Part shown: piece by piece, positions 41,874-49,134 of the stretch | Layout of the letters: each line of letters opens with the position of its first letter | Numbering within the stretch: position 1 is the stretch's first letter | Source of the DNA: Acidobacteriota bacterium | GTDB taxonomy: Bacteria > Acidobacteriota > JAAYUB01 | Reading direction: 5' to 3' | DNA length: 64,000 bases | Assembly: GCA_029565065.1 (NCBI GenBank) | Contig: JAKQOW010000043.1 | Location: forward strand, 1-64,000 | Notes under the pieces: generated by a model | Database searches by the model: none | The model's input: only the letters and a program-made list of their open reading frames with translations | Told to the model about the DNA's origin: nothing | Translations under genes and position numbers: made by a program

Positions 41874-42401
41874 ATGAAACGGCTGATGTGGTGCATGTGT
41901 CTCGGGGCCCTGTTGCTGGCCCCGGTGGGGGCGCAGAAGATCAAGATCGAATACGACCGGGACGCGGACTTCGCCAACGTGCGGGCGTACGCCTGGCGCA
42001 TCCTGGCCGAAGGGCAAGGCCCCATCCCGGGGACCAGCGCGGAAGTTCTGGACGGTCGCATCAAAGCCGCAGTGAACAAGGAGCTCGGTAAAAAGGGGCT
42101 GGCGCTCCGGGCCACTCCGGCCGAAGCGGACGTTTTCCTGGCCTACTACGTGACGGTGGACTTCAAATCCAGCGGCCAGTCCGTGGATCCGGGCGGCCCC
42201 ACTAGCAACACCAAATTCGAGCAAGTCTGGGTGACCGACGAGCTCCGGGGCACCCTGGTGGTGGAGATGTTCGAGGCCAAGAGCGGCCACCGGATCTGGC
42301 ACGCCGCGGGCGGCGTCAAGGTCAATCCGAAGAACCAGGAAAAGAACGTGAACAACCTCGTGGGCAAGATGTTCAAGAAATATCCGCCGACCGGCAAATG
42401 A
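41874..42401 (+). CDS. DUF4136-like lipoprotein or periplasmic protein
   Basis: This 175-residue protein begins MKRLMWCMCLGALLLAPVGA, a signal peptide with no lipobox after the hydrophobic core (ends VGAQ, so likely cleaved by signal peptidase I). The body matches DUF4136 in pattern: YDRDADFANVRAYAWRI, EADVFLAYYVTVDFKSS, a GTLVVEMFEAKSGHRIWHAAG strand-turn and VNNLVGKMFKKYPP at the end. The family function is unknown. ATG 41874 has AGGAG nine bases upstream. TACAAT at 41831-41836 is a good -10. It is followed by a strong hairpin terminator. Confidence 0.85.
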   Translation: MKRLMWCMCLGALLLAPVGAQKIKIEYDRDADFANVRAYAWRILAEGQGPIPGTSAEVLDGRIKAAVNKELGKKGLALRATPAEADVFLAYYVTVDFKSSGQSVDPGGPTSNTKFEQVWVTDELRGTLVVEMFEAKSGHRIWHAAGGVKVNPKNQEKNVNNLVGKMFKKYPPTGK

Positions 42402-42427
42402 GCGTTCGGTCGATCCCGATAAAACGA

Positions 42428-42460
42428 AACGCCCGGCTCGAAGCCGGGCGTTGTCATTTT
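42428..42460 (+). terminator. Terminator after the DUF4136 gene
   Basis: AACGCCCGGC (42428-42437) pairs with GCCGGGCGTT (42443-42452) around loop TCGAA, followed by GTCATTTT. The short, interrupted T tract suggests moderate strength. Confidence 0.7.
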
Positions 42461-42482
42461 CCAGAGCGGGTCGTCAGGATTC

Positions 42483-42513
42483 AAAACGCCCGGCGGGCCA
42501 TGCCCGCCGGGCG
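42483..42513 (-). terminator. Terminator of the outer-membrane protein gene
   Basis: CGCCCGGCGGGC (42487-42498) pairs with GCCCGCCGGGCG (42502-42513) around loop CAT. The AAAA at 42483-42486 is a T run on the minus strand, following the stop codon at 42540. Confidence 0.75.
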
Positions 42514-42539
42514 AAACGCGTCGGGCGGCGCGGCCCGGA

Positions 42540-43229
42540 TCAGAAGCGCAGGATCAGGCCGGCGCTGAGCTCGAACTGGTGCACGTACTTGGCGTCGCCG
42601 TACTCCCAGCAGCCCCAGTACGGGTGGCACCAGATCCCCTCGGACTCCGAATAGATGTAGGTGGGCGTCCAGCGGGCCATGAGCCGGGTGCCGATGTGCT
42701 CGCTGAAGAACACCTTCACGCCGCCGCCCCAGGTGGTGGAGAACTTGGTTTCGCCTTCGATGTCCGTGCCCTGGTATTCGCCCGGGGCGAACTGGGTGGC
42801 GCCGATGCCGCCGAAGACGAACGGACGGACCTTGCTGTCGTTGTCCAGGAACTGGGCGGTAAAGGTGGCGTGGTAGTTGCGCACCTGCATGCTGGCGATC
42901 TCCTCCTTGCCGCCGCCGGCGAAGTTGAGCTCCAGCCCGCTGTCCTGCTGGGCGTACTGGAAGCCGATGCCGAAGTTCCGGTTCCGGCCGAGGAACACGT
43001 CGCCGGCGACGCCCCAGCTGTAACCGCTGACGGGATTGACTTCCTCGACGAACAGCTCGCCGAAATCGTTGGCGACATCGATGCCGCTGCTGAACGAGTA
43101 GCCGAAGAACGGAGTGATTTCAAGGGCACCGGCCGTGCTCGACTGGCCGTAGCGCTGGGCCGCGGCGTCAGTGGCGATTGCCGGCAGGAGGATCAGGCTG
43201 GCCGCCATCAACAGGATCAATCGGTTCAT
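42540..43229 (-). CDS. Outer-membrane beta-barrel protein
   Basis: This 229-residue protein begins with a signal peptide (LILLMAASLILLPAIATDAA) and continues as alternating amphipathic strands typical of an OmpW/OprF-like eight-strand barrel. Examples are ITPFFGYSFSSG, YSWGVAGDVFL, RPFVFGGIGATQF and HQFELSAGLILRF. The last residue is Phe, as in Bam-dependent barrels. A Trp/Cys/Tyr-rich loop (IWCHPYWGCWEYGD) is unusual and may form a surface disulphide. The start at ATG 43229 follows GGAGAAG; longer upstream starts would destroy the signal peptide. It is monocistronic with its own terminator. Confidence 0.85.
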   Translation of the reverse strand: MNRLILLMAASLILLPAIATDAAAQRYGQSSTAGALEITPFFGYSFSSGIDVANDFGELFVEEVNPVSGYSWGVAGDVFLGRNRNFGIGFQYAQQDSGLELNFAGGGKEEIASMQVRNYHATFTAQFLDNDSKVRPFVFGGIGATQFAPGEYQGTDIEGETKFSTTWGGGVKVFFSEHIGTRLMARWTPTYIYSESEGIWCHPYWGCWEYGDAKYVHQFELSAGLILRF

Positions 43230-43736
43230 GTCTCTTCTCCTCATTTGGATTTGAAATATTGATTCAGTGCTGATTGATTTCAATTCGAATCGTTGCGCGT
43301 TCCCCGCATTTACTGATCGACAGCTGGTAGACCCAAACTTCACACGCAGGATCTTAATAATAACATACGAGCCTTAAGTTATTGCATGATCGATGCCATT
43401 CAGGTAGTGGACCGATCAACCGATCCTAAATTCTGAATTATCTTTAATTAAAGCCTTCACCCTCCGGAAATGTGCCGGCCAGCAGACGGCAAAGAAGTAC
43501 GATATTTCATACCGAAATAAAATGTTTCGTACTTATTAAAGAGTCTGTCGAGTCCTTGTTGACCATGCGTTCTTTCGGTCAAGGCTAACAAAACAAAGAT
43601 CAGAATACAAGAGCCTGAATGGGCGGCAGCCGAAATGGTTCGAAGGTCCGGCCGCATCGTGGATTGCCTGCCTGCGTCGATTCTGGCACAATAGCGGCGC
43701 TGGCGGCCGGACAAACGGACGCGGGAGGTATCCGGG
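43230..43736. other. AT-rich 507-base intergenic region with inverted repeats
   Basis: This region is strikingly AT-rich for the window and has no convincing gene. Elements: a 12-bp palindrome CTTTAATTAAAG (43442-43453); a long hairpin (43495-43534); an inverted repeat TTGACC/GGTCAA (43559-43564, 43577-43582); and a candidate promoter for the next gene, TTGCCT-17-CACAAT (43664-43692). It separates divergent genes and may hold their regulatory sites. Confidence 0.6.
43495..43534. repeat. Long inverted repeat / hairpin in AT-rich spacer
   Basis: Outer arms AAGTACGA (43495-43502) and TCGTACTT (43527-43534), and inner arms TATTTC (43503-43508) and GAAATA (43514-43519), enclose loop ATACC. A 7-base bulge lies on the 3' side. 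No T tract follows. Confidence 0.6.
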
Positions 43737-44582
43737 ATGAAAGATTTTGAGGTGATGGAACCGGCCGAACGGCTCTGGGATTTCTTCGTCACATCCTTCC
43801 ACGCCGCCGACATCGCCGACCCCCTGCCGTCCTTCGACGCGCAGGCCGACCTGGCGGCCGTCCGCGAAGTGATGAACCGCCGCGGATACGTCGTCGCCGG
43901 AATCCGCGAGGACGGACTCGTGACGCGGCACCTGCACCGCCAGGACACCGCAACTGACGAGATCGCGGGGCCCGATCCCATCCGTCCGGAGCAGACGGTC
44001 CACGGCGAGATGCCGCTGCACCTGGTGATCGGCCGGCTGGCGGACGAGCCGTTCCTCTTCGTCCGGACCCTCGGCGAGGTCAACGGCGTCATCCATCCGG
44101 CCGGGGTCGAAAAGCCGCCTGGCCGAATGTGGCTGTTCGGGATGGTCACGCTGCTGGACATGCGGGCCACGGTGGCCATCAGCCTGGTCTATGCGAATCA
44201 GCCGTGGCGGGAGCATCTGGCCCCAGGCCGTTTGGCCAAGGCCGAGGCGTTGCACGCCGAGCGGCTGCGGCGGGGGCACCCCTGCCGGCTCGAGGAGTGT
44301 CTGCAGCTGTCCGACAAAGTCCAACTGCTCGCCCGCAACGGCCACTTCTGTTCAGTCACTCAAGTGGAGTCCCGCCGCCAGTTCAAGATCCGGGTAAAGG
44401 AACTCGAATCCCTGCGCAACAACCTGGCGCACGCCCAGGACCTGGTCCCCCACGACTGGCCCATCATCATGACGCTGGCCACCGACCTGGACCGCATGTT
44501 GCTGCGACCGCGATTGCAAATGCTGAGAGATGAAGTGATCGCCGCCTCCGACCCGCGCGGACCGGCCGTCACCAGCCCATGA
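43737..44582 (+). CDS. CBS-like / HEPN-like protein, possible ribonuclease
   Basis: This 281-residue cytoplasmic protein has a start at ATG 43737 following GGGAGG. The first 150 residues look like a divergent CBS pair (VREVMNRRGYVVAGIREDGLV and FGMVTLLDMRATVAI). The C-terminal 100 residues are helical and contain ESLRNNLAHAQD, an R-N-x3-H motif (R227-H232) that matches the catalytic motif of HEPN RNases. If functional it would be a nucleotide-sensing endoribonuclease, but HEPN-like scaffolds without activity also exist. It is single, not paired with an MNT antitoxin. Its 3' end overlaps the convergent anti-sigma gene by 14 bases. Function inferred only. Confidence 0.6.
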   Translation: MKDFEVMEPAERLWDFFVTSFHAADIADPLPSFDAQADLAAVREVMNRRGYVVAGIREDGLVTRHLHRQDTATDEIAGPDPIRPEQTVHGEMPLHLVIGRLADEPFLFVRTLGEVNGVIHPAGVEKPPGRMWLFGMVTLLDMRATVAISLVYANQPWREHLAPGRLAKAEALHAERLRRGHPCRLEECLQLSDKVQLLARNGHFCSVTQVESRRQFKIRVKELESLRNNLAHAQDLVPHDWPIIMTLATDLDRMLLRPRLQMLRDEVIAASDPRGPAVTSP

Positions 44583-45624
44583 TTTCATCGTCGCCGAACA
44601 GCCAGACACCCCGCCATTCCGGATTGTAACCCGCGGCTGCCTGCAGCCGCCCCACTTCGTCCGGCGTCGCGCGTCGCACCGGCCAATGCCCCAACCGGCC
44701 GCAGATCCCTTCCTCGATCAGCACGCCCTCGACCAAAAAGAACCCGCGGCCCAGCCAGTTGATCCGCGGACTGTCCGGCCGCCGTGCCTGGCACCAAGCC
44801 GCCAGGCGGCTCGCCGCGTCGCCGGCGGTCCGGCCCTTGGATCGCTCCGCCTCGTTCAGCCCGAGTCGTACCCCCCCCGTGACCGCTCCGCCCTCCCCCT
44901 GAGACGTGCTGGCCGTCTTGGCGGCCGGGGCGTCGTGGGCGATTTCTGTCCGCGCATAGTCCGCTTCCTCGCGAGTGACGGCTTCCTTCGCCACTCTCTT
45001 ATCGACGACGTCCTTTCGTTCCCGCAGCTCGACTGCGGCGGGAGGCGCCGGCGCCACGTTCTGAGTCAGCTCGGGGGCATAGCCAGGTTCGGGTGCCGCC
45101 GGGACGGATGACGGCGGCGGCGGTTCCGCCGGCGCGCCGATCCGCTCCGCCTTGCGGCGGGAGGGCTCCGGCTGGACCGATTGCTTCTCCTCGTCCTTCA
45201 TGGCTGCGGATGGGTCCGCCTGGCGCTCCAACTGTGCCGGCGGCGGCGTCACCGGCACCGCAGGAACCTCGGCCTGGTCTGGCCCCCGCAGTCCGCTGAT
45301 GCCGCCCAGGTAGAGCAGACCCGCCAGCGCCAGCGCCGCCGCCACTGTGGCCGCCGGACGCCATGCCGCCGACCAGACGGCCACCCCTGCACGATGAAAC
45401 ATGGGTTGTGTTGCGCCGGACAGCCGGCGGATCATGAGAGTCTGTTCCAGGCAAGCCGGGCAGCGGGCCACGTGCCGCGCCACCCGGCGACGCGCCCAGC
45501 CTCTCATCGGCTCGCCTGCGGCGAACATGGCCAGCTCTTCGTCGCCGACACAGCCGTCGCCGCCGCGGCGGCCGAAGCCGCCGAGCACCAGACGCCAAAA
45601 CTGTTCGGACGTTCGTTTACTCAT
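44569..45624 (-). CDS. Membrane-anchored anti-sigma factor-like protein
   Basis: This 351-residue protein carries an N-terminal zinc-finger-like ZAS motif (RHVARCPACLEQT, H-x3-C-x2-C) that binds ECF sigma factors. One transmembrane helix follows (about 95-110, AATVAAALALAGLLYLGG), then a long Pro-rich periplasmic linker and a C-terminal soluble domain of unknown type. It follows the sigma gene by 45 bases on the same strand. It should hold the sigma factor at the membrane and release it on a signal. The gene end overlaps the convergent CBS/HEPN gene by 14 bases. The start at ATG 45624 is without a strong ribosome site. Confidence 0.82.
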   Translation of the reverse strand: MSKRTSEQFWRLVLGGFGRRGGDGCVGDEELAMFAAGEPMRGWARRRVARHVARCPACLEQTLMIRRLSGATQPMFHRAGVAVWSAAWRPAATVAAALALAGLLYLGGISGLRGPDQAEVPAVPVTPPPAQLERQADPSAAMKDEEKQSVQPEPSRRKAERIGAPAEPPPPSSVPAAPEPGYAPELTQNVAPAPPAAVELRERKDVVDKRVAKEAVTREEADYARTEIAHDAPAAKTASTSQGEGGAVTGGVRLGLNEAERSKGRTAGDAASRLAAWCQARRPDSPRINWLGRGFFLVEGVLIEEGICGRLGHWPVRRATPDEVGRLQAAAGYNPEWRGVWLFGDDEIMGW

Positions 45625-45669
45625 ACACCCTATAGACGCACCCAAGGCATCGGACTTGCACGCCTGCTC

Positions 45670-46455
45670 TCAATCCGGCAGCAGCGACCGGCGCAGTTTC
45701 TCCAGCCGCCCCGCCAGGTAGCCGAGGCAGCGCTCCATGAAATCAGCCACATCCAAGGCCGTCCAGCCCTTTTCACGGCGGAGGAACCGGTCCATGCGCC
45801 GCTGCAGCTCAGCGACGATGGCGGCATTCCACCGGCTGGCGGTGGACTCGTGGACCGCCAGCTCGGCTGCCGCCTCGGCCAGGGTCAGACCCTGAAAGTA
45901 GTACATATTCAGGAAGGCCGCCTTGACGCGTGGCAGCGCCCGCAGCGCCCCGGCCAGGCCATCGGCCAGCTCGTTCAGAAACGCCGGATGGAAGTACTGC
46001 TCGCACTCGTTGTCCGGCGCGAACTCGGCCGTGGTGCGATCCGCCTCGTTCTCCAGCGGTTCCCACCGCATGTGCCGGCGGCGCCGCTGCCCGTCCAGAA
46101 ACAGGTGAGCGGTCACCGCCCGCAACCAGCCACGGAACGAACCGCGACCCGAATAGCGGGCCATCTTGCCGCCGGCCATCAGCCCCTCGATCACCTGGGA
46201 CACCAGATCATCGGCATCGGCCGGCTGGCCGGCGAGCCGCCCGGCCACGTGCCGCAGGAATGGACGGTATTCCCGGAAAAACGCTTCCCAGGCCGCTGGG
46301 TCTCCGGCCGTGCAGCCCGCCGCCACGTGCAGCTCCTGCAAGCGCTCCGGTGTCAGTTCCCGGAGCCGGAGCCCGCGGGCGCGCAAATAGTCGTCGAACG
46401 CCGCAGCGGGGAAGCGGTAAGCGGACGGGCCGGTGTCGGGTGCGGCGTCGGACAT
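45670..46455 (-). CDS. ECF-like sigma factor (sigma70 family)
   Basis: This 261-residue protein is larger than most ECF sigmas (about 180-200). Region 2 is visible as FFREYRPFLRHVAGRLAG...DADDLVSQVIEGLM with FRGWLRAVTAHLFLDGQRR. Region 4 is LADGLAGALRALPRVKAAFL...GLTLAEAAAELAVHESTASRWNAA, a helix-turn-helix. An N-terminal 40 residues and a C-terminal extension (about 30 residues, ALDVADFMERCLGYLAGRLEK) are extra. Its start overlaps the sfsA stop by one base (TGATG on the minus strand), and the anti-sigma gene follows. No -35/-10 for autoregulation was recognised. Confidence 0.85.
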   Translation of the reverse strand: MSDAAPDTGPSAYRFPAAAFDDYLRARGLRLRELTPERLQELHVAAGCTAGDPAAWEAFFREYRPFLRHVAGRLAGQPADADDLVSQVIEGLMAGGKMARYSGRGSFRGWLRAVTAHLFLDGQRRRRHMRWEPLENEADRTTAEFAPDNECEQYFHPAFLNELADGLAGALRALPRVKAAFLNMYYFQGLTLAEAAAELAVHESTASRWNAAIVAELQRRMDRFLRREKGWTALDVADFMERCLGYLAGRLEKLRRSLLPD

Positions 46456-47180
46456 CAGGTGGGCGCCTCACCGTTAAAGTGGAGGTCTACTGGGATTCGT
46501 CGGTCGAGCGCCATTCCATCCAGCGAGACGCGGCACGTGTAAGCGAGGATCTCCAGCCCCTGCCGGAACCCGCGCGTCAAGGCCCGGGCGAACACCGGAT
46601 CCATCGCCCGGTGGGGACTCAGCACGGTGGCGTCGGGCCGCTGCACGAGGAACAGCACCGTGCCGACGAAACCCGACCGGGCGGCCGCGGCCAGTTCCTC
46701 GAGATGGCGCACCCCCCGGCGGGTCGGCGCGTCGGGAAACAACGCGCGGCCGTCCCGGACCAGCGTGACCGACTTCACTTCCAGAAGCATGTCAACGCCC
46801 GCAGCCATGAGATGAAAGTCAAACCGGCTGCGGCCGTACGGCGTCTCCCGGCGGGCCACGATGTAATCGCGAAACTCGTACAGGGCCCCCGCCCGGAGGC
46901 AGCGGTCGAGAAAGCGGTTGGGCAGCGAGGTGTCCACCGAGACCAGGACGTTGTCCGTTCGGGCCAGCGCCACGGTGAACGGCGTTCGGCGGCGGGTGTC
47001 CTCAGTGGGGCGCAGGAAGATGTCCGCACCGGGCGTCAGGATCTCCGTCAGCCGGCCCGGATCATGAAGGTGGGCCGACACGGTACGGCCGTCCAGCTCC
47101 GCCTCCACCACGAACCGGTTGAGCCGGCGCAGAAAGCGAGCCGGCCGGCAGGTGAAGGGAAAAGGATCGACGAAGCCCAT
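46455..47180 (-). CDS. sfsA: Sugar fermentation stimulation protein SfsA homologue
   Basis: This 241-residue protein has the SfsA pattern: RRLNRFVVEAELDG, AHLHDPGRLTEIL, SVDTSLPNRFLDRCLRAG, RSRFDFHL, MLLEVKSVTLVRDG (restriction-like core D...ExK), ALFPDAPTRRGVRHLEEL and VLFLVQRPDA. SfsA proteins are predicted DNA-binding or nuclease-like; the E. coli protein was found as a suppressor affecting maltose genes. The homologue is intact. Its stop overlaps the sigma factor start. It sits 7 bases after the DUF362 gene stop. Confidence 0.93.
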   Translation of the reverse strand: MGFVDPFPFTCRPARFLRRLNRFVVEAELDGRTVSAHLHDPGRLTEILTPGADIFLRPTEDTRRRTPFTVALARTDNVLVSVDTSLPNRFLDRCLRAGALYEFRDYIVARRETPYGRSRFDFHLMAAGVDMLLEVKSVTLVRDGRALFPDAPTRRGVRHLEELAAAARSGFVGTVLFLVQRPDATVLSPHRAMDPVFARALTRGFRQGLEILAYTCRVSLDGMALDRRIPVDLHFNGEAPT

Positions 47181-47187
47181 CGCTGAA

Positions 47188-48093
47188 TCAGATCAGCGAC
47201 CCGGCGGTGGCGCCCAACCGGACGAGTTCGATGCGGTCCATGGTGCTGGGGCCCAGGCCGAACTTGGTGTCGGCGGCGGCGATATGCAGGGGCGGCGGGC
47301 TGATGGGCCGCTCCTCCTTGAAATACTCCAGCCGCCTGGCTTGGATGATCCGGGCGCCGACGCTGTCCACGGAGACCGGGTCGCGGCCCACCACCAGCCC
47401 GGCGTACGGCCAGGTGTAGGTGGCGCTGAAGTGGTGCGGCCCGATGCCGTGGAAGAGCGGAGTGAGCATCACCAGGATGTTCAGGCGGGTCTTCCCCTTG
47501 ACCTGCGGCAGCTGCCAGAGGGCGCCGAGGTTCTCACAGGCATTGGGGTGGTATGACCACGGGTCCGGGACGAACATGATGTAGTTCTTCAGGCATGTGC
47601 CCAACCCGGACCAGTGGTGCGTGCGCGCCGTGCGGATGTTGACCAGGACCGTCGCCCGCCGGAACACGTTGTTCTTCAGCACGCCCCGATCGTCCACGGC
47701 GATGTCTTCCGGGGCCACGCCCGTCGCCTCCAGGCGGCGGCAGATGGCGCTCTCCAGCTCCTTCGGCGTGGGCAGGAACTGCCAGACGTTGCTCTTGATC
47801 CCCACGACGTCCTTCGGCCCGGCGACCTGCCGCCAGGCAGCCGGCGCGTCTTGGATGTTCCGCACGCCGAACAGGCTGCAGACGGCCTGGTCAAGCATGG
47901 ATTCCAGCCGTTCGGCGACGATCCTGCCGGCCGCGTCGAACACCGCCGGGTCCCGCGCCAACACCACCCGGCTCCGGGCCGTCGCGGTGGCAGGCGCTCC
48001 CGGCAGCGGCATACCCAGCGCCCCAACGGCGGCCGCCAGTGTGCCGGTCCGGATCAGGTCGCGCCGGGTGATGGTCCAGGAAGATGGAGTCAT
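47188..48093 (-). CDS. Tat-exported DUF362-like protein
   Basis: This 301-residue protein has an N-terminal twin-arginine signal (ITRRDLIRTGTLAAAVGAL). The body matches DUF362-type proteins: GIKSNVWQFLPTPKELESAI, a conserved RTHHWSGLGTCLKNYIMFVP and SVDSVGARIIQ. Typical ferredoxin cysteine clusters are absent (only isolated Cys), so this is the cluster-free subgroup. The function is unknown; family members are often periplasmic redox or glycan-associated proteins. The ATG at 48093 shares one base with the stop of the upstream DUF6599 gene. Confidence 0.8.
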   Translation of the reverse strand: MTPSSWTITRRDLIRTGTLAAAVGALGMPLPGAPATATARSRVVLARDPAVFDAAGRIVAERLESMLDQAVCSLFGVRNIQDAPAAWRQVAGPKDVVGIKSNVWQFLPTPKELESAICRRLEATGVAPEDIAVDDRGVLKNNVFRRATVLVNIRTARTHHWSGLGTCLKNYIMFVPDPWSYHPNACENLGALWQLPQVKGKTRLNILVMLTPLFHGIGPHHFSATYTWPYAGLVVGRDPVSVDSVGARIIQARRLEYFKEERPISPPPLHIAAADTKFGLGPSTMDRIELVRLGATAGSLI

Positions 48094-49040
48094 TATCCGC
48101 CTCCGGAAAGGGATTCATGCAGCAGGGCTTCGGCTGTGCCGGCGTCACCCGCTTCGAGCACCACCGCCAATCGCCGGTCCGCCCGTTGCACCCCGGCCCA
48201 CCGGCCGTTCTCCAGCCGAGTCGCCGCGCCGGCCTGCCCTTCGGGCAGATAGGCGGCCAAAAAATCGGCCTCGGCGCGCTCCGCCTCGGTGACGGCGGCG
48301 TACTCCACCATCAGGAGCTTGGCGTCGCTCCCGCCGCGCCGGTAATCGGCCAGTACAGCCGCCGTCCCCGGGCCCAGCCGCAGCAGGTTCACGTTGGCCA
48401 GAAAGTAGTGGGCGCTCAGAATGACGGGGTGGTGGAAATAGCGGATGCGCCCCGCGTCCAGCCCGTGCGCCGGCAGCGCGGCGAGAATGGGCGGTCGGGT
48501 TCCGGCCGGGGGGACGAGGGCGGCGGTCGCCGTCCCCAACTGGCGCACCGCCTCCGGGACGCCGTCGGCCTCGGCCTCCGCGTAGATCGATGCGTAGAGC
48601 CGGCCCTGCCAGAAACACAGCCAGCCCGGGCGGTAGCGGGAATCCTCGCCGATCCCCGCCGGCTCGCCGTCGAGGTCGTGGGTGAACACGCCGAAGGCAT
48701 CGGCCGGCGTGGCCATGACGAACAGGTCCAACACCAGCGCCGGTCCGCCCGGCCGGTTGTAACGGCGCGAGAGGCAGCGCTGCATGTCAAAGGCCCGGTA
48801 CACCTCACCCGCCCCGTCAATGTAGCTGAAGATCGAGTCGGGGTTGAACTCCCGGTCGGGCGTCTCGGCCTGCCAGACGCCCACGGCTTGGGGCAGACGG
48901 TCCCGCACACCGGCCAGCGGGTCGTCGACACCGCCGCCGTCGGCCGGTGGTCGGCCGCGGCCCCGCCAGACCATCAGCACGGCGGCCAGAACGAGGATGA
49001 GGGCAACGGCACCCGCGGCTTGTTTGAAGGACAGATGCAT
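48093..49040 (-). CDS. DUF6599-like exported protein
   Basis: This 315-residue protein has an N-terminal hydrophobic helix (AAGAVALILVLAAVLMVW) that is an uncleaved anchor or signal. The rest is soluble. The block SIFSYIDGAGEVYRAFDM and the later LFVMATPADAFGVFTHD match the DUF6599 pattern. It is often encoded next to DUF362 proteins, as here. Function unknown. The start at ATG 49040 is chosen over 49052 because it opens the hydrophobic helix directly. The gene for a substrate-binding protein ends 95 bases upstream. Confidence 0.72.
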   Translation of the reverse strand: MHLSFKQAAGAVALILVLAAVLMVWRGRGRPPADGGGVDDPLAGVRDRLPQAVGVWQAETPDREFNPDSIFSYIDGAGEVYRAFDMQRCLSRRYNRPGGPALVLDLFVMATPADAFGVFTHDLDGEPAGIGEDSRYRPGWLCFWQGRLYASIYAEAEADGVPEAVRQLGTATAALVPPAGTRPPILAALPAHGLDAGRIRYFHHPVILSAHYFLANVNLLRLGPGTAAVLADYRRGGSDAKLLMVEYAAVTEAERAEADFLAAYLPEGQAGAATRLENGRWAGVQRADRRLAVVLEAGDAGTAEALLHESLSGGG

Positions 49041-49134
49041 ACACCCACCCACCCGCAGGATTGGACGGATCGCCGGCGCGGAAACGACAGGAGTCGGGCG
49101 GACTCATTATATCACGCGGCTACAGCCGGCTGGT

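Noticed and set aside
43457..44345. Minus-strand frames of about 240-270 codons across the AT-rich spacer and the CBS/HEPN-like gene
   Set aside because: They are mostly antisense to a gene with a good ribosome site and recognisable motifs, and lack family resemblance.
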